Source: Nocardia sputorum
Lineage (GTDB): Bacteria; Actinomycetota; Actinomycetes; Mycobacteriales; Mycobacteriaceae
Reading direction: 5' to 3'
Assembly (NCBI RefSeq): GCF_027924405.1
Contig: NZ_AP026978.1
Coordinates: forward strand, 4,960,001 to 5,024,000
DNA: 64,000 bases
Shown here: positions 1-10,181 of the stretch, piece by piece
Position numbering within the stretch: position 1 is the first letter of the stretch
Layout: each line of letters begins with the position of its first letter
The notes under the pieces: generated by a model
Databases searched by the model: none
The model's input: only the letters and a program-made list of their open reading frames with translations
What the model was told of the DNA's origin: nothing
Made by a program: the position numbers and the translations under genes

Positions 1-614
1 TCGGCGATCGGGAAACGGGCGAGTGCGTGGTGATCGACCCGGCCTACGCCGCGGGTGATCTGGTGGACATCGCCGAGAGCGACGGCTTGCGGCTCAGCGG
101 GGTGCTCGCCACCCATCATCACCCCGATCACGTGGGCGGCACGATGCTCGGCTTCACCCTGCGCGGAGTGCGCGAACTGCTCGAGAAGACAAGCGTCCCA
201 GTGCATGTCAACGCGACAGAGCTGCCCTGGGTGGCCAATGTCACCGGCATCGCGGAGAGCGAACTGACCGGCCACGAGCACGGCGACAAGGTCACCGTCG
301 GAGCCTTCGACATCGAGTTACTACACACGCCCGGTCACACCCCGGGCAGCCAATGCTTTTTGTTCGACAACCGCCTGATCGCCGGCGACACGTTGTTCGT
401 CGACGGCTGCGGCCGCACCGACTTCCCCGGCGGCGACTCGGACGAAATGTTCCGCAGCCTGCGCTACCTGGCCGGACTTCCCGGTGACCCGGTCGTGTAC
501 CCGGGGCACTGGTATTCGCAGGAACCCAACGCCACGCTGTCCACTGTCCGGGACAAGAACTACGTCATGCGTCCGCAGACGCTGGAACAGTGGCACATGC
601 TGATGCCGGGCTGA
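1..614 (+). CDS. MBL-fold metallo-hydrolase (glyoxalase II-like), 5' end outside the window
   Basis: A metallo-beta-lactamase-fold hydrolase, probably a glyoxalase II-type or related thioester/ester hydrolase acting in the cytoplasm. The zinc signature THHHPDH is present, followed by a later conserved His in HTPGHTPGSQ, an Asp in AGDTLF and a final His in YPGHW, so all usual metal ligands are visible. The reading frame is open from base 3 and reads sensible MBL sequence (GDRETGECVVIDPA) before the first possible GTG at 27, so the real start lies upstream of the window. It is convergent with ilvE; only one base separates the two stop codons. The exact substrate cannot be told from the sequence. 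Confidence 0.9.
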   Translation, partial: GDRETGECVVIDPAYAAGDLVDIAESDGLRLSGVLATHHHPDHVGGTMLGFTLRGVRELLEKTSVPVHVNATELPWVANVTGIAESELTGHEHGDKVTVGAFDIELLHTPGHTPGSQCFLFDNRLIAGDTLFVDGCGRTDFPGGDSDEMFRSLRYLAGLPGDPVVYPGHWYSQEPNATLSTVRDKNYVMRPQTLEQWHMLMPG

Positions 615-615
615 G

Positions 616-1713
616 TCACATCGGCCGCATCCACCCGTGCTTGTCGGCGAAGGTGCCGCGCTGGATGCCGGTGAGGGTGTCGCGCAGCGCCATGGTGACC
701 GCGCCGGGCTCGCCGCCGCCGATGGTGAATTCGCCCGCCTCGGAACGGACCCAGCCGACCGGCGTGATCACCGCGGCGGTGCCGCACGCGAAAACCTCGG
801 TGATCTCCCCGGTTTCGGCGCCCTTACGCCATTCCTCCACCGAGATCTTGCGCTCCTCGACCGGGAAGCCCGAGTCGGCGGCGAGGGTGAGCAGTGAGTC
901 CCGGGTGATGCCCGGCAGCAACGAGCCGGACAGTTCCGGGGTGACCAGCCGCGCCTCGGACCCGGAACCGAAGACGAAGAACAGGTTGTTGGTGCCCATC
1001 TCTTCGACGTAGCGGCGCTCACACGCGTCCAGCCACACCACTTGGTCGCACCCCTTGGCCGATGCCTCGGCCTGCGCGAGCAGCGACGCCGCGTAGTTGC
1101 CCGCGACCTTCGCCTCGCCGGTGCCGCCCGGCGCGGCGCGCACGTATTCGGTGGACAGCCAGACCCGCACCGGCTTCACACCACGCGGGAAGTACGCCCC
1201 CGCCGGGGAACCGAGCAGCAGGTACTTGTACGCCGCGGCGGGCTTCACGCCCAGCCCGGCCTCGGTGGCGAACATGAACGGCCGCAGGTACAGCGATTCC
1301 TCGCCGCCCGCCGCGGGCACCCAGTCCCGGTCCACCTCCAGCAGTTGCCGCACCGACTCGACGAACAGCTCGTCGGGCAGTTCGGCCATCGCCATCCGGC
1401 GAGCCGACCGGCGGAAACGCGCGGCGTTGGCGTCGATGCGGAAGCAGGAGACGCTGCCGTCGCTCTGCCGGTAGGCCTTCAGTCCCTCGAAGATGGCCTG
1501 GCCGTAGTGGAAGACCATGGTCGCGGGGTCCAGCGCGAGCGGCCCGTACGGCTCCACCCGCGCGTTGGTCCACGTGCCGCCGACGTAATCGATCGAGACC
1601 ATGTGATCGGTGAAGTGGCGCCCGAACCCCGGCTCCGCCAGTACCTCTTGCCGCCGCTGCGCCGGAAGCGGCGCGGGATGCGGAACACGGGTGAACTGTG
1701 CGGCAGCGGTCAT
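616..1713 (-). CDS. ilvE: Branched-chain amino acid aminotransferase
   Basis: A PLP-dependent class IV aminotransferase that interconverts Leu, Ile and Val with their 2-oxo acids, 365 residues, the usual length for actinobacterial IlvE. The PLP-binding lysine is K202 in [17 protein letters not shown] near residue 76 and the [23 protein letters not shown] and [13 protein letters not shown] blocks are typical of the family. The start is the ATG at 1713 (MTAAAQF). The frame stays open further upstream, but that part runs antisense-in-frame through gcvT and is not family sequence. It lies 88 bases downstream of gcvT on the same strand, the same neighbour as in mycobacteria, and probably shares its transcript. 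Confidence 0.95.
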   Translation of the reverse strand: MTAAAQFTRVPHPAPLPAQRRQEVLAEPGFGRHFTDHMVSIDYVGGTWTNARVEPYGPLALDPATMVFHYGQAIFEGLKAYRQSDGSVSCFRIDANAARFRRSARRMAMAELPDELFVESVRQLLEVDRDWVPAAGGEESLYLRPFMFATEAGLGVKPAAAYKYLLLGSPAGAYFPRGVKPVRVWLSTEYVRAAPGGTGEAKVAGNYAASLLAQAEASAKGCDQVVWLDACERRYVEEMGTNNLFFVFGSGSEARLVTPELSGSLLPGITRDSLLTLAADSGFPVEERKISVEEWRKGAETGEITEVFACGTAAVITPVGWVRSEAGEFTIGGGEPGAVTMALRDTLTGIQRGTFADKHGWMRPM

Positions 1714-1801
1714 GCCGACGATCCTATCCGGCCCGCTTCCGGCCATTTCGCCACGGTCCGCACCGCACCGCGTCACCCTCGGCGGCTGGTGGGCGCGTCC
1801 C

Positions 1802-2902
1802 TCACTTGGTGTTGGTCCGGACGAACGGCGGACGGACGGTTTCGCAGCGCACACGGCGGCCGCGCACATCGACCTCGACCTCGACGCCGGGTTCGATGCC
1901 CGCCGCGGTGTCCAGCAGCGCCAGCGCGATGCCGAGCTTGAGCGTGGGCGAGAAGGTGCCGGACGTGGTCGCACCGACCGGCTCGCCGTCGCGCAGCACG
2001 GTTTGGCCTTGCCGGAGCACACCGCGGTCGAGCGCCTTGAGGCCCAGCAGGATTCGGCGCGGACCGTCCGACTTCTCCTGCTCCAGCGCGGCCTTGCCCC
2101 AGAACTGCGACTTCTGCCAGCCGACCGCCCAACCGCAGCGCGCCTGCACCGGGGAGATGTCCGGCGAGAGCTCGTGTCCGTGCAGGGGATAGCCCATCTC
2201 GGTGCGCAAGGTGTCGCGGGCGCCCAGCCCGGCCACCTGCCCCTCGGCGGCGCGCACTTGCTCCACCAAGGCGCGGAACAGCGGTTCGGCGTCGGCCCAG
2301 CGCGGCAGTAACTCGTAGCCGTGTTCGCCGGTGTAGCCGGTGCGGCAGACCCGGACGGGGCGGCCGTCCCAGTCCGCGTCGGCAAAGGCCATGTACTCGA
2401 GATCGGTGGGCAGGCCGAGCGCGCCGAGCACCTCGCCGGAGCGCGGCCCCTGCACCGCGAACACGGCGTAGTCGCGGTGCTCGTCGGTCACCGTGACGCC
2501 GTCGGGCGCGGCCTCGCGCAGTTCGGCGACGACCGCCGCGGTGTTGGCGGCGTTCGGTACCAGGAAGATCTCGTCGTCGCCGACGTAATAGGCGATCAAG
2601 TCGTCGATCACGCCGCCGTCCTGCGCGCAGCACAGCGTGTACTGCGCCTTGCCCGGGCGGATGCGGCCGAGATCGTTGGTGAGGGCAGAGTTCACGAACG
2701 CCGCGGCGCCTCGGCCGCGCACCGTCGCCTTGCCCAGGTGGCTGACGTCGAACAGCCCGGCCGTCGTGCGGACCGCTTGGTGCTCGGTCACCGTGCCCGC
2801 GTAGGACACCGGCATCTCCCAGCCGCCGAACGGCGCGAAAGTGGCGCCCAGCTCGACGTGCACGGCGTGAATGGGTCCTTGCAGGAGGCTCGTCTCGGTC
2901 AC
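1802..2902 (-). CDS. gcvT: Aminomethyltransferase (glycine cleavage system T protein)
   Basis: The T protein of the glycine cleavage system transfers the methylene group from aminomethyl-lipoyl H protein to tetrahydrofolate, releasing ammonia. At 366 residues it has normal length. The N-terminus carries [18 protein letters not shown], followed by DVSHLGK, the folate-domain segment [17 protein letters not shown] [28 protein letters not shown] and [21 protein letters not shown], all hallmark blocks. The ATG start [15 protein letters not shown] fits the family. The P and H proteins are not in the window, so the system is completed elsewhere. It is upstream of ilvE and 47 bases downstream of a GNAT gene, so a three-gene transcript is possible. 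Confidence 0.95.
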   Translation of the reverse strand: MTETSLLQGPIHAVHVELGATFAPFGGWEMPVSYAGTVTEHQAVRTTAGLFDVSHLGKATVRGRGAAAFVNSALTNDLGRIRPGKAQYTLCCAQDGGVIDDLIAYYVGDDEIFLVPNAANTAAVVAELREAAPDGVTVTDEHRDYAVFAVQGPRSGEVLGALGLPTDLEYMAFADADWDGRPVRVCRTGYTGEHGYELLPRWADAEPLFRALVEQVRAAEGQVAGLGARDTLRTEMGYPLHGHELSPDISPVQARCGWAVGWQKSQFWGKAALEQEKSDGPRRILLGLKALDRGVLRQGQTVLRDGEPVGATTSGTFSPTLKLGIALALLDTAAGIEPGVEVEVDVRGRRVRCETVRPPFVRTNTK

Positions 2903-2949
2903 CAGCCGAGCTTATCCGGGACCGCGGCGGCGCAAGCCCGCCCCGCGCG

Positions 2950-3555
2950 CTACGGCCGGAACCACATCGGGATCAGCGTCGGGCCGTTCTCCGGCAGCGT
3001 GTGGGTCGCCGCGGTCGGCGCGAATCCGCAACGGCTGTAGAGCCGGGCGGATCGTTCGGTGCTGGCTTCGAGAAACGCCGGGAGGTCCGCTTCGGACACC
3101 GCTTTCAAACGGTCGGCGAGTATCACCGCACCCGCCCCCTTGCCGCGATGCTCCGGCAGCGTGACGATCACTTGCAGGTAGCGGTGCGGGAACTCGCGGG
3201 GGTGTGCGCGGGCGAGCAGGTCGGTGAGATACGTCAGCCGCTGCGCCACGCGCAGATCGGGAGCCTGTTCGAGCATGGTCCGAGCCTCGGCGGCTTCGTC
3301 GGCGAATCGCTCGACCGAGGTGACGTGCTGCCAGATCGACATGGACCAGATCTGCTCGCCCGGCCCCGCTACCCAGATCTCGTCCTCGCGCAGCGCTCGA
3401 TCCACCAAACCCGGCACGAACGCGGTACGGAAAGCCGGATCAGGCTGACCTTCCAGCACCCACTCCGTCACCACCTCGTCCGCACTGGCGATGCCGAACG
3501 CATCGATCAGCGCGTCCCGGTCGCGCCGACCGGCCTGGCGAACAGTGAACTCCAT
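2950..3555 (-). CDS. GNAT family N-acetyltransferase
   Basis: A 201-residue protein of the GCN5-related acetyltransferase fold. The acetyl-CoA loop region reads LQVIVTLPEHRGKGAGAVILADRL around residues 130-155, a good match to the R/Q-x-x-G-x-G/A signature, and the C-terminal LEASTERSARLYSRCGFAPT segment is the classical helix4-strand6 part of the fold. The start is taken as ATG 3555 because AGGAAG sits nine bases before it; a GTG at 3564 would leave no spacing. It is divergent from the TetR gene across only 57 bases, so that regulator is a plausible controller. The acceptor substrate is unknown. Confidence 0.85.
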   Translation of the reverse strand: MEFTVRQAGRRDRDALIDAFGIASADEVVTEWVLEGQPDPAFRTAFVPGLVDRALREDEIWVAGPGEQIWSMSIWQHVTSVERFADEAAEARTMLEQAPDLRVAQRLTYLTDLLARAHPREFPHRYLQVIVTLPEHRGKGAGAVILADRLKAVSEADLPAFLEASTERSARLYSRCGFAPTAATHTLPENGPTLIPMWFRP

Positions 3556-3612
3556 CCGCGTCACCTTCCTGTGAACATCGTGTCGATCATCGAATCTAAG
3601 GAGGTCAGAGAC

Positions 3613-4467
3613 GTGTCGCTACTATTTCGTCACACCTGTTCGTGTGTCGAAATGGAACCACCGATGATGTGCGCGGTCTGCCGCAAGGAACTCGCCCAGC
3701 CCGCCAAGGGCCGGCGGCGCAAGTACTGCTCGCGCTCCTGCCAGGCGCGCGCCTACCGCGCGCGCCGCGCGTCGATCCCGGCACGCCGCGCGAGCCGCCC
3801 GACGCGGCTGACCGCGGTCGGCATCGCGCGGGCGGCGGTGGAGCTGGCCGACCGCGACGGAATCGACGGTCTCACCATGCGCCGCCTGGCCAGCGCGCTC
3901 GGCGTCGCGACCGCGACCCTCTACCGCCACGTCCCCGACCGGGAAACGCTGCTGGCGAACATGGCGGAGCTGGTACTCGACGAGATCCCACCGCCCGCGG
4001 CCGGATGCGCGGGCTGGCGCCGACGGCTGCGGCACGAGGCGCACGAGGAGTGGCGCCTCTACCGCAGGCATCCGTGGATGCTGCCGCTGCTGGCGCGCAC
4101 CCGCCCCCCGCTGGGCCCGGCCCTGCTGGACGTCTTGGAACGGAACTTCGCCGCCCTCGATCGCCCCGGCCTGACGCGGCGCACGGGTTTCGCGATCTAC
4201 CTCGCGCTCTCCGGCCTGGTCCAGGGCCTCGCGCTGTTGTGGAGTTCCGAGCGCGCCGACCGCTTCGGCGAGCCGCGCGACGCCGCCGAGGCTACCGCGC
4301 TGCGCCACGAGTTCGCCGAACTGCTGGACCCCACGGTCCGCCCCGTCCTGCACCGTCTCCTCGCCGACTCGGATTCCTTCGAGATGGACTTCGACGACCT
4401 GCTGCACGACGCGGTGGAACTGCTGCTCGACGGCGTCGCGGTGCGCTATCCGGAACCGACCGAATAG
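3613..4467 (+). CDS. TetR family regulator with N-terminal zinc-ribbon-like CxxC...CxxxC motif
   Basis: A 284-residue transcriptional repressor-type protein. Residues about 20-43 carry C-x2-C-x15-C-x3-C (C20, C23, C39, C43) in a basic context, a small zinc-ribbon-like extension seen in some actinobacterial TetR proteins. The TetR helix-turn-helix follows (GLTMRRLASALGVATATLYRHV), then a helical ligand/dimerisation domain ending in the Asp-rich FEMDFDDLLHDAVELLLDG. I chose the GTG at 3613 because a perfect AAGGAGG lies eight bases upstream; ATG 3652 is the main alternative and would put the palindrome at 3626-3651 just before the gene. It is divergent from a GNAT gene and five bases after its stop a leucyl aminopeptidase begins. 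Confidence 0.85.
   Translation: MSLLFRHTCSCVEMEPPMMCAVCRKELAQPAKGRRRKYCSRSCQARAYRARRASIPARRASRPTRLTAVGIARAAVELADRDGIDGLTMRRLASALGVATATLYRHVPDRETLLANMAELVLDEIPPPAAGCAGWRRRLRHEAHEEWRLYRRHPWMLPLLARTRPPLGPALLDVLERNFAALDRPGLTRRTGFAIYLALSGLVQGLALLWSSERADRFGEPRDAAEATALRHEFAELLDPTVRPVLHRLLADSDSFEMDFDDLLHDAVELLLDGVAVRYPEPTE
3626..3651. promoter_or_regulatory. Candidate TetR operator (inverted repeat)
   Basis: Inverted repeat TTCGTCACAC, six-base spacer CTGTTC, GTGTGTCGAA; nine of ten arm positions pair. Size and symmetry suit a TetR dimer. It lies between the strong ribosome site and the alternative ATG of the TetR gene, close to the divergent GNAT gene, so autoregulation and control of the neighbour are both possible. 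Function is inferred. Confidence 0.5.
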
Positions 4468-4476
4468 CCTGTGCCA

Positions 4477-5988
4477 ATGACCGCTGTTGCAGATCGCTCG
4501 CTCGGACCGGAACTGGCACGCACCGAGACCATCGGCGCGGACACCGATGTGCTCGTCATCGGGTTGACCTCCTCGGAGGACGGTCCCGCCATCGTGCCCG
4601 AGGACCTGTTCAGCGACGTGCTCACCGCCGACGTGCGCGCGGAACTGCTCGATCAGCTCGGCGCGGTGGGGGCGAAAGGCAAGGCCGAGGAGCTCACCCG
4701 GATTCCGGCCCCGGCCGGGCTGGACGGGGTGACCAGCGTCCTGGCCGTCGGTCTGGGCTCCACCGACAAACTCGACGCCGAGCAGATCCGCCGCTCGGCC
4801 GGCGTGGCCGCTCGCGCGCTCTCCGGCACCGAACTGGTGGTGACCACGCTGTCCGGGCTGGACATCGGCGCCGCGGCGGAAGGCTTCTACCTGGGCGCCT
4901 ACTCCTTCACGCCGTTCCGCTCGGACAAGTCCGCGCCCAAGCCGGACGAGCGCCCCGTGGCCCGCGTCGAGTTGCTCGTGCCCGAGCCCGGATTCGGCGA
5001 GGAGGCCTTGTTCCGCGCCCAGCTCACCGCCGAGGCCGTCGCCACCGCACGGGATTTCGTGAACACCCCGCCCAGCCATTTGTTCCCGGCCGAGTTCGCC
5101 TCGCGCGCGCAGGAACTCGCCGAGGCCGCGGGTCTCACCGTCGAGGTGCTCGATGAGAAGGCGCTGGAAGCGGGCGGTTACGGCGGCGTGCTCGGGGTGG
5201 GCAAGGGCTCCTCGCGCCCGCCGCGCCTGATCCGCATCACCTACGCGGGCGGTCCGAAGAAGGTCGCGCTGGTCGGCAAGGGCATCACCTTCGACACCGG
5301 CGGCATCTCCATCAAGCCCGCGCAGAACATGGAGAACATGACCTCCGACATGGCGGGCGCCGCCGCCGTGATCGCCACGACGCTGCTGGCGGCGCGCCTG
5401 AGCCTGCCGCTCACCGTCACCGCCACGGTGCCGATGGCGGAGAACATGCCCTCGGCCACCGCGCAGCGCCCCGGCGACGTGCTCACCCAGTACGGCGGCA
5501 CCACCGTCGAGGTGCTCAACACCGACGCCGAGGGCCGATTGATCCTGGCCGACGCGATCGTGCGCGCGAGCGAGGACGAGCCGGAGTACCTGATCGACGT
5601 GGCGACGCTGACCGGAGCGCAGATGGTCGCGCTCGGCACCCGCACGCCCGGCGTGATGGGCACCGACGAGTTCCGCGACCGGGTGGCCCGCATCTCCCGC
5701 GAGGTCGGGGAGAACGGCTGGGCGATGCCGCTTCCCGCCGAACTGCGCGCTGACCTGAACTCCAAGATCGCCGACCTGGCCAATGTCGCGCCGCACCGCT
5801 GGGGCGGCATGCTCTCGGCCGGACTGTTCCTCAAGGAGTTCGTACCGGAGAACGTGCAGTGGGCCCACCTCGACGTGGCCGGTCCCGCCTACAACACCGG
5901 CGGCCCGTTCGGCTACATCGGCAAGGGCGGCACCGGCGTCCCGGTCCGCACGCTGATCGCGGTATTGCAGGACATCGCCGCGGAGTGA
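4477..5988 (+). CDS. pepA: Leucyl aminopeptidase (M17, cytosol aminopeptidase)
   Basis: A two-metal aminopeptidase of family M17, 503 residues, which removes N-terminal residues from peptides in the cytoplasm. The catalytic domain shows [15 protein letters not shown] with metal/catalytic residues K268, D273 and K280, then D291 in [10 protein letters not shown], and the NTDAEGRL signature with D350, E352 and R354. The N-terminal macro-like domain (about residues 1-170) is divergent as usual. ATG 4477 is chosen over the GTG two codons upstream. It corresponds in position to mycobacterial pepB (Rv2213). Two strong hairpins follow the stop. Confidence 0.95.
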   Translation: MTAVADRSLGPELARTETIGADTDVLVIGLTSSEDGPAIVPEDLFSDVLTADVRAELLDQLGAVGAKGKAEELTRIPAPAGLDGVTSVLAVGLGSTDKLDAEQIRRSAGVAARALSGTELVVTTLSGLDIGAAAEGFYLGAYSFTPFRSDKSAPKPDERPVARVELLVPEPGFGEEALFRAQLTAEAVATARDFVNTPPSHLFPAEFASRAQELAEAAGLTVEVLDEKALEAGGYGGVLGVGKGSSRPPRLIRITYAGGPKKVALVGKGITFDTGGISIKPAQNMENMTSDMAGAAAVIATTLLAARLSLPLTVTATVPMAENMPSATAQRPGDVLTQYGGTTVEVLNTDAEGRLILADAIVRASEDEPEYLIDVATLTGAQMVALGTRTPGVMGTDEFRDRVARISREVGENGWAMPLPAELRADLNSKIADLANVAPHRWGGMLSAGLFLKEFVPENVQWAHLDVAGPAYNTGGPFGYIGKGGTGVPVRTLIAVLQDIAAE

Positions 5989-5996
5989 GTGGGAAG

Positions 5997-6027
5997 CGCG
6001 TCGTCCGGGGCGTTCCCGGACGACGCG
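5997..6027. terminator. Strong hairpin terminator after pepA
   Basis: Perfect 13-bp stem CGCGTCGTCCGGG / CCCGGACGACGCG with a five-base loop, nine bases after the pepA stop. No T-run follows, as is common in high-GC actinobacteria. The gene on the other side is convergent, so it may act in both directions. Confidence 0.75.
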
Positions 6028-6036
6028 GGTAGTCCA

Positions 6037-6061
6037 CCGCGGTCCGAAGGGCGGACCGCGG
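6037..6061. terminator. Second hairpin in tandem
   Basis: Perfect 10-bp stem CCGCGGTCCG / CGGACCGCGG with a five-base AAGGG loop, only nine bases after the previous hairpin. It gives a double terminator between two convergent genes. Confidence 0.6.
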
Positions 6062-6203
6062 CCCGCGTTCCACGCTCCGCCGCGCATCGGCCCACTGATA
6101 TTCGGAGTGGGTTCCGCCTCGCGACTCCGGGGGGACGCTTCGCGCGTCGTCGGGGCAACTCGGAAAGCACCCCGGAACCGGGCGGAACGGACAATCCGGC
6201 GGC

Positions 6204-6566
6204 TCAGAGGTCGTACAGATCCCGTTCCAGCTCGCGCTGCCGCTGCACCCGCCTGCGAGCGTCGTAGTCGCGCATCCGCTGCGGATAACCGGTCTTGTGC
6301 ACGTCGTAGACGGGGATGTGCAAATCCTTGGCAAGCCGTTGCGCACCACGCTCGCCGACGATCCGCCGCGTCCATTCACCATCTGCGGCAACAAGCACCA
6401 CTGTGACATCGGTCACCGTGGTCTTCGGTTCGATGTAGCCCTCGACGCCCACGTGCGTGCGCACCCAGTCGGCCAGATAGCGAGCGTCCCGCCCGGACAC
6501 CGAACTCCCACGTAGAGCGCCCCCGCCCCGGGCGACGCCGCCACGGAAACGATCCAGCAAACCCAA
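6204..6566 (-). CDS. Conserved actinobacterial hypothetical protein
   Basis: A 120-residue basic protein (MGLLDRFRGG... ending ELERDLYDL) with a compact middle region predicted alpha/beta (DVTVVLVAADGEWTRRIVGERGAQRLAKDL) and an Arg-rich C-terminus. I know similar proteins only as uncharacterised, sometimes labelled oxidoreductase without visible support: there is no Rossmann glycine motif here. The start is a TTG at 6566 because AAAGGAGG lies nine bases upstream; no ATG or GTG fits as well, and the preceding open frame is unlike protein. It is convergent with pepA and divergent from the E2 gene. Function unknown. Confidence 0.75.
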   Translation of the reverse strand: MGLLDRFRGGVARGGGALRGSSVSGRDARYLADWVRTHVGVEGYIEPKTTVTDVTVVLVAADGEWTRRIVGERGAQRLAKDLHIPVYDVHKTGYPQRMRDYDARRRVQRQRELERDLYDL

Positions 6567-6826
6567 CGACGCGCACCTCCTTTCCTGCACCGGAGAATGT
6601 TCACCGCCGGTCTTCCCATACTGCCAGCTCCGCGCAGTTGGCCGCCCTGTGCTACGTAGCTTGCGCGCGAGTGCAAGGATGGACCGCGGTACAAGAACCA
6701 CACGGATCTCCGGTGCCACGCACAATGATCGGTGGCTTCCGGACTCACGTCGCGACCCGCGGCGGGCGTCCGCAGCGAGATCAACTGTTGTAGAACCCCG
6801 TCGAGCAGTCAGAGGAGTCAACGGAC

Positions 6827-8611
6827 ATGGCCTTCTCCGTCCAGATGCCCGCTCTTGGTGAGAGCGTCACCGAGGGAACGGTGACCAGGTGGCTGAAGCA
6901 GGAAGGAGACACGGTCGAGGTCGACGAGCCGCTGCTCGAAGTCTCCACCGACAAGGTCGACACCGAAATCCCGTCCCCCGCGGCGGGTGTGCTGTCGAAG
7001 ATCGTCGCGAACGAGGACGACGTGGTCGAGGTCGGCGGCGAGCTCGGCGTGATCAGCGAAGCCGGTGAGGCGGCGGCGTCCGCTCCCGCGCCCGCTCCGG
7101 AAGCCGCGGCGCCCGCGCAGGAGACCCCGGTCCCGTCCGAGGAGGCGCCCGCGGCCGAACCTCAGGCCGCTCCCGCCGAGGAGTCCGCGCCCGCCGCCCA
7201 AGCCGCGCCCGCGTCCTCCGGTGACGGCACCCCGGTGAAGATGCCGGAGCTCGGCGAGTCGGTCACCGAGGGCACCGTCACCCGCTGGCTGAAGTCGGTC
7301 GGCGACGAGGTCGCCGTCGACGAGCCGCTGCTCGAGGTCTCCACCGACAAGGTCGACACCGAGATTCCCTCGCCCGTCGCGGGCACCCTGCTGGAGATCA
7401 CCGCCCAGGAAGACGACGTCGTCGCGGTCGGTGGACAGCTCGGCGTCATCGGCAGCGGTTCCCCGGCGGCCGCCGCACCGGCCCCTGCCCCGGCTCCCGC
7501 GCCCGCTCCCAAGCCCGAACCGGCTCCCAAGCCCGAACCGGCCCCGGCCGCCGCCGCGCCCGCTCCGGCCCCGGCTCCCGCCCCGGCCCCGGCTCCCGCT
7601 CCCGCCCCGGCCCCCAAGCCCGCCCCCGCGCCGGCCGCCGCGGCTGCCGAATCCTCCAACGGCGCAACCCCCTACGTCACCCCGCTGGTGCGCAAGCTGG
7701 CCGAGGAGAACAACGTCGACCTCGCCACGATCACCGGTTCCGGTGTCGGAGGCCGCATTCGCAAGCAGGACGTGCTCGCCGCCGCCGAGGCCAAGAAGGC
7801 CCCCGCCCCGGCCGCCGCTCCGGCCGCGTCCGCCCCGGCGGCGAAGGCGCCCTCGGCTCCCGCCGCGGCGAGCCCGGAGCTGGCCCACCTGCGCGGGACC
7901 GTGCAGAAAGCCAACCGCATCCGCCAGATCACCGCGACCAAGACCCGCGAGTCGCTGCAGACCACCGCGCAGCTGACCCAGGTGCACGAGGCCGACGTCA
8001 CCAAGATCGCGGCGCTGCGCAACCAGGCCAAGGCGGCGTTCAAGGAACGCGAGGGCGTCAACCTGACGTTCCTGCCCTTCTTCGCCAAGGCCGTGGTCGA
8101 GGCGCTCGGCGTGCACCCGAACGTCAACGCCAGCTACGACGAGTCCAGCAAGGAGATCACCTACCACGCCTCGGTGCACCTCGGCATCGCCGTCGACACC
8201 GAGCAGGGCCTGCTGTCCCCGGTGATCCACAACGCCAGCGACCTGTCGCTGGCCGGTCTGGCGCGCGCCATCGCCGACATCGCCAACCGCGCTCGCACCG
8301 GCGGGCTCAAGCCCGACGAGCTGGCCGGCGGCACGTTCACCATCACCAACATCGGCAGCCAGGGCGCGCTGTTCGACACCCCGATCCTGGTTCCGCCGCA
8401 GGCGGCCATGCTCGGCACGGGCGCGATCGTGAAGCGTCCGGTCGTGGTGACCGACGAGACCGGCAACGAGTCCATCGGCGTCCGTTCGATGTGCTACCTG
8501 CCGCTCACCTACGACCACCGCCTGATCGACGGCGCCGACGCCGGTCGCTTCCTGACCACGATCCGGCACCGGCTCGAGGAAGCGGCGTTCGAGGCCGATC
8601 TCGGCCTGTGA
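6827..8611 (+). CDS. sucB: 2-oxo acid dehydrogenase E2 (dihydrolipoamide acyltransferase) with two lipoyl domains
   Basis: The E2 core of the pyruvate and/or 2-oxoglutarate dehydrogenase complex: it carries acyl groups on lipoyl-lysines and passes them to CoA. Two lipoyl domains occupy about residues 2-77 and 135-208, with lipoylated lysines K43 and K175 in identical STDKVDTE motifs. Ala/Pro-rich swinging linkers follow each domain; the second is almost pure Ala-Pro. A peripheral-subunit-binding domain lies near 282-318 ([24 protein letters not shown]), and the catalytic domain ends with the DHRLIDG motif (H564). ATG 6827 follows AGAGGAG. It is close to lipB and lipA, which supply its cofactor. 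In mycobacteria the equivalent gene is called dlaT or sucB; this E2 probably serves pyruvate dehydrogenase. Confidence 0.96.
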   Translation: MAFSVQMPALGESVTEGTVTRWLKQEGDTVEVDEPLLEVSTDKVDTEIPSPAAGVLSKIVANEDDVVEVGGELGVISEAGEAAASAPAPAPEAAAPAQETPVPSEEAPAAEPQAAPAEESAPAAQAAPASSGDGTPVKMPELGESVTEGTVTRWLKSVGDEVAVDEPLLEVSTDKVDTEIPSPVAGTLLEITAQEDDVVAVGGQLGVIGSGSPAAAAPAPAPAPAPAPKPEPAPKPEPAPAAAAPAPAPAPAPAPAPAPAPAPKPAPAPAAAAAESSNGATPYVTPLVRKLAEENNVDLATITGSGVGGRIRKQDVLAAAEAKKAPAPAAAPAASAPAAKAPSAPAAASPELAHLRGTVQKANRIRQITATKTRESLQTTAQLTQVHEADVTKIAALRNQAKAAFKEREGVNLTFLPFFAKAVVEALGVHPNVNASYDESSKEITYHASVHLGIAVDTEQGLLSPVIHNASDLSLAGLARAIADIANRARTGGLKPDELAGGTFTITNIGSQGALFDTPILVPPQAAMLGTGAIVKRPVVVTDETGNESIGVRSMCYLPLTYDHRLIDGADAGRFLTTIRHRLEEAAFEADLGL

Positions 8612-8630
8612 GGAAGGTCCCGCGGCACGT

Positions 8631-9539
8631 ATGAAGGTCGTGATCGCCGGCTCGTCCGGATTGATCGGGACGGCGCTCGTCGCGGCTCTGCGCCGCGACG
8701 GGCACGACGTCGCCCGGCTGGTGCGCAGGAAAGCGGCGGGCCCGGACGAATTCACGTGGAATCCGGCCCGCGCCCAGCTGGACGAGCGGGCGCTGCGCGG
8801 CGCCGACGCCGTGGTCAACCTGTGCGGGGCGGGCGTCGGCCGGCGGCGCTGGACCGGCAGCTTCAAACAGGAGCTGCGCGACAGCCGGATCACCCCGACC
8901 GACGTGCTGGCCGGTGCGGTGGCCGCCGCGGGCGTGCCCGTGCTGCTCAACGCCAGCGGCGTGCATTACTACGGCGGCGACACCGGCGATCGGGTGGTGG
9001 ACGAGACCTCCCCCGCCGGCTCGGGATTCCTGGCCACGCTGTGCAGGGACTGGGAGAAGGCGGCCGAGCCCGCCGCGGCGGCCGGTGTGCGTACGGTGCT
9101 GTTGCGCAGCGCGGTGGTGCTGTCGCGGGCCGGAGGCATGCTCGGCATGCTGCACCCGCTGTACGCGCTCGGCCTGGGCGGGCGGCTCGGCAACGGCCGC
9201 CAGTACACGCCGTGGATTTCCCTGGACGACGAGATCGGCGCGATCGTCTTCGCGCTCACCCACGACACGGTGTCCGGCCCGATCAACGTGGTCGGCCCCG
9301 CACCGGTCACCAACGCCGAGTTCAGCCGCGCGCTCGGCCGGGCGCTGCGTCGTCCCACTCCGCTGGTGGTCCCGGCGTTCGCGCTGCGCGCGCTGGTCGG
9401 CGAGATGGCGCAGGAGGCGATTCTGCACGGGCCGAGGGCGATTCCCACCGCCCTCGAGGAAGCGGGTTATCAGTTCCACCATCCCACCATCGGCGCCGCG
9501 CTGGCGGCCGCGGTGGGACGACCCGGAGACGCTCGATGA
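8631..9539 (+). CDS. TIGR01777 family epimerase (atypical SDR, DUF1731)
   Basis: A 302-residue atypical short-chain dehydrogenase/reductase. The N-terminus has the NAD(P)-binding GSSGLIG loop at residues 7-13. The family blocks [51 protein letters not shown] and the C-terminal [14 protein letters not shown] (DUF1731) are present. In mycobacteria the same gene (Rv2216) sits between E2 and lipB, as here. It starts 19 bases after the E2 stop and overlaps the next gene by four bases (ATGA), so it is part of one operon. The substrate is unknown. Confidence 0.92.
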   Translation: MKVVIAGSSGLIGTALVAALRRDGHDVARLVRRKAAGPDEFTWNPARAQLDERALRGADAVVNLCGAGVGRRRWTGSFKQELRDSRITPTDVLAGAVAAAGVPVLLNASGVHYYGGDTGDRVVDETSPAGSGFLATLCRDWEKAAEPAAAAGVRTVLLRSAVVLSRAGGMLGMLHPLYALGLGGRLGNGRQYTPWISLDDEIGAIVFALTHDTVSGPINVVGPAPVTNAEFSRALGRALRRPTPLVVPAFALRALVGEMAQEAILHGPRAIPTALEEAGYQFHHPTIGAALAAAVGRPGDAR

Positions 9540-10072
9540 CCGATCGACTCGACACCAGGCCCGCCATCGTCATCCGCGACGCGACCACCGATGACCTTCC
9601 GGCGATCCTGGAGATCCACAACGCGAATATCGCCACGTCCACCGCGATCTGGGACACCGAGCGGGTCGGTCTGGAGGAGCGCCTGGGCTGGTTCCAGGCC
9701 CGCACCGGAGCGGGGCTGCCCGTGCTGGTCGCCGAGATCGACGACGCCCTGGCGGGTTACGCGAGCTACGGGCCTTGGCGCACCAAATCCGGCTACCGCT
9801 ACACGGTCGAGAACTCGGTCTACGTCGACGAACGCTTCCAGCGGCGCGGCATCGCCACCGCCCTGCTCACCGAGCTGATCGACCGTGCGCGCCGGGGCGG
9901 CGCCGTGCACGCCATGATCGCGGCCATCGAATCCGGCAACACCGGTTCGATCCTGCTGCACGAACGCTTCGGCTTCCGCACCGTCGGCGTCCTTCCCGAG
10001 GTAGGCCACAAATTCGGCCGCTGGATGGACTTGACCCTCATGCAGCTGACCTTGCCGGTCGACGCCGATTGA
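9536..10072 (+). CDS. GNAT acetyltransferase, phosphinothricin acetyltransferase-like
   Basis: A 178-residue GNAT enzyme closest by eye to the phosphinothricin/methionine-sulfone acetyltransferase group: it carries [23 protein letters not shown], the acetyl-CoA loop [11 protein letters not shown], the core [22 protein letters not shown] and a [10 protein letters not shown] tail, all characteristic. It likely acetylates small amino-acid-like amines or antimetabolites. The ATG at 9536 overlaps the preceding stop (ATGA), showing translational coupling to the epimerase gene. Confidence 0.88.
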   Translation: MTDRLDTRPAIVIRDATTDDLPAILEIHNANIATSTAIWDTERVGLEERLGWFQARTGAGLPVLVAEIDDALAGYASYGPWRTKSGYRYTVENSVYVDERFQRRGIATALLTELIDRARRGGAVHAMIAAIESGNTGSILLHERFGFRTVGVLPEVGHKFGRWMDLTLMQLTLPVDAD

Positions 10073-10181
10073 CCGGGCGCCCGTCTTCGGTGCCGACGTC
10101 CATGAACGGCGCAGTGCCGTCACGCGGGCGACCGAACGAAGCCGAACAGTGACGAGCGGTCCTCGAGCGCTGCCATAGGGC

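Noticed and set aside
1714..2385. N-terminal extension of the ilvE frame to 589 residues
   Set aside because: It overlaps gcvT on the same strand in another frame and is Arg/Ser/Pro-rich; family similarity begins at ATG 1713.
3622..6375. 917-codon minus-strand open frame across the TetR and pepA genes
   Set aside because: Gly/Arg/Ala-rich mirror of genes with intact motifs on the plus strand; typical high-GC shadow.
6818..8950. 710-codon minus-strand open frame across the E2 gene
   Set aside because: Low-complexity Gly/Arg sequence antisense to the Ala-Pro linkers; no motif.
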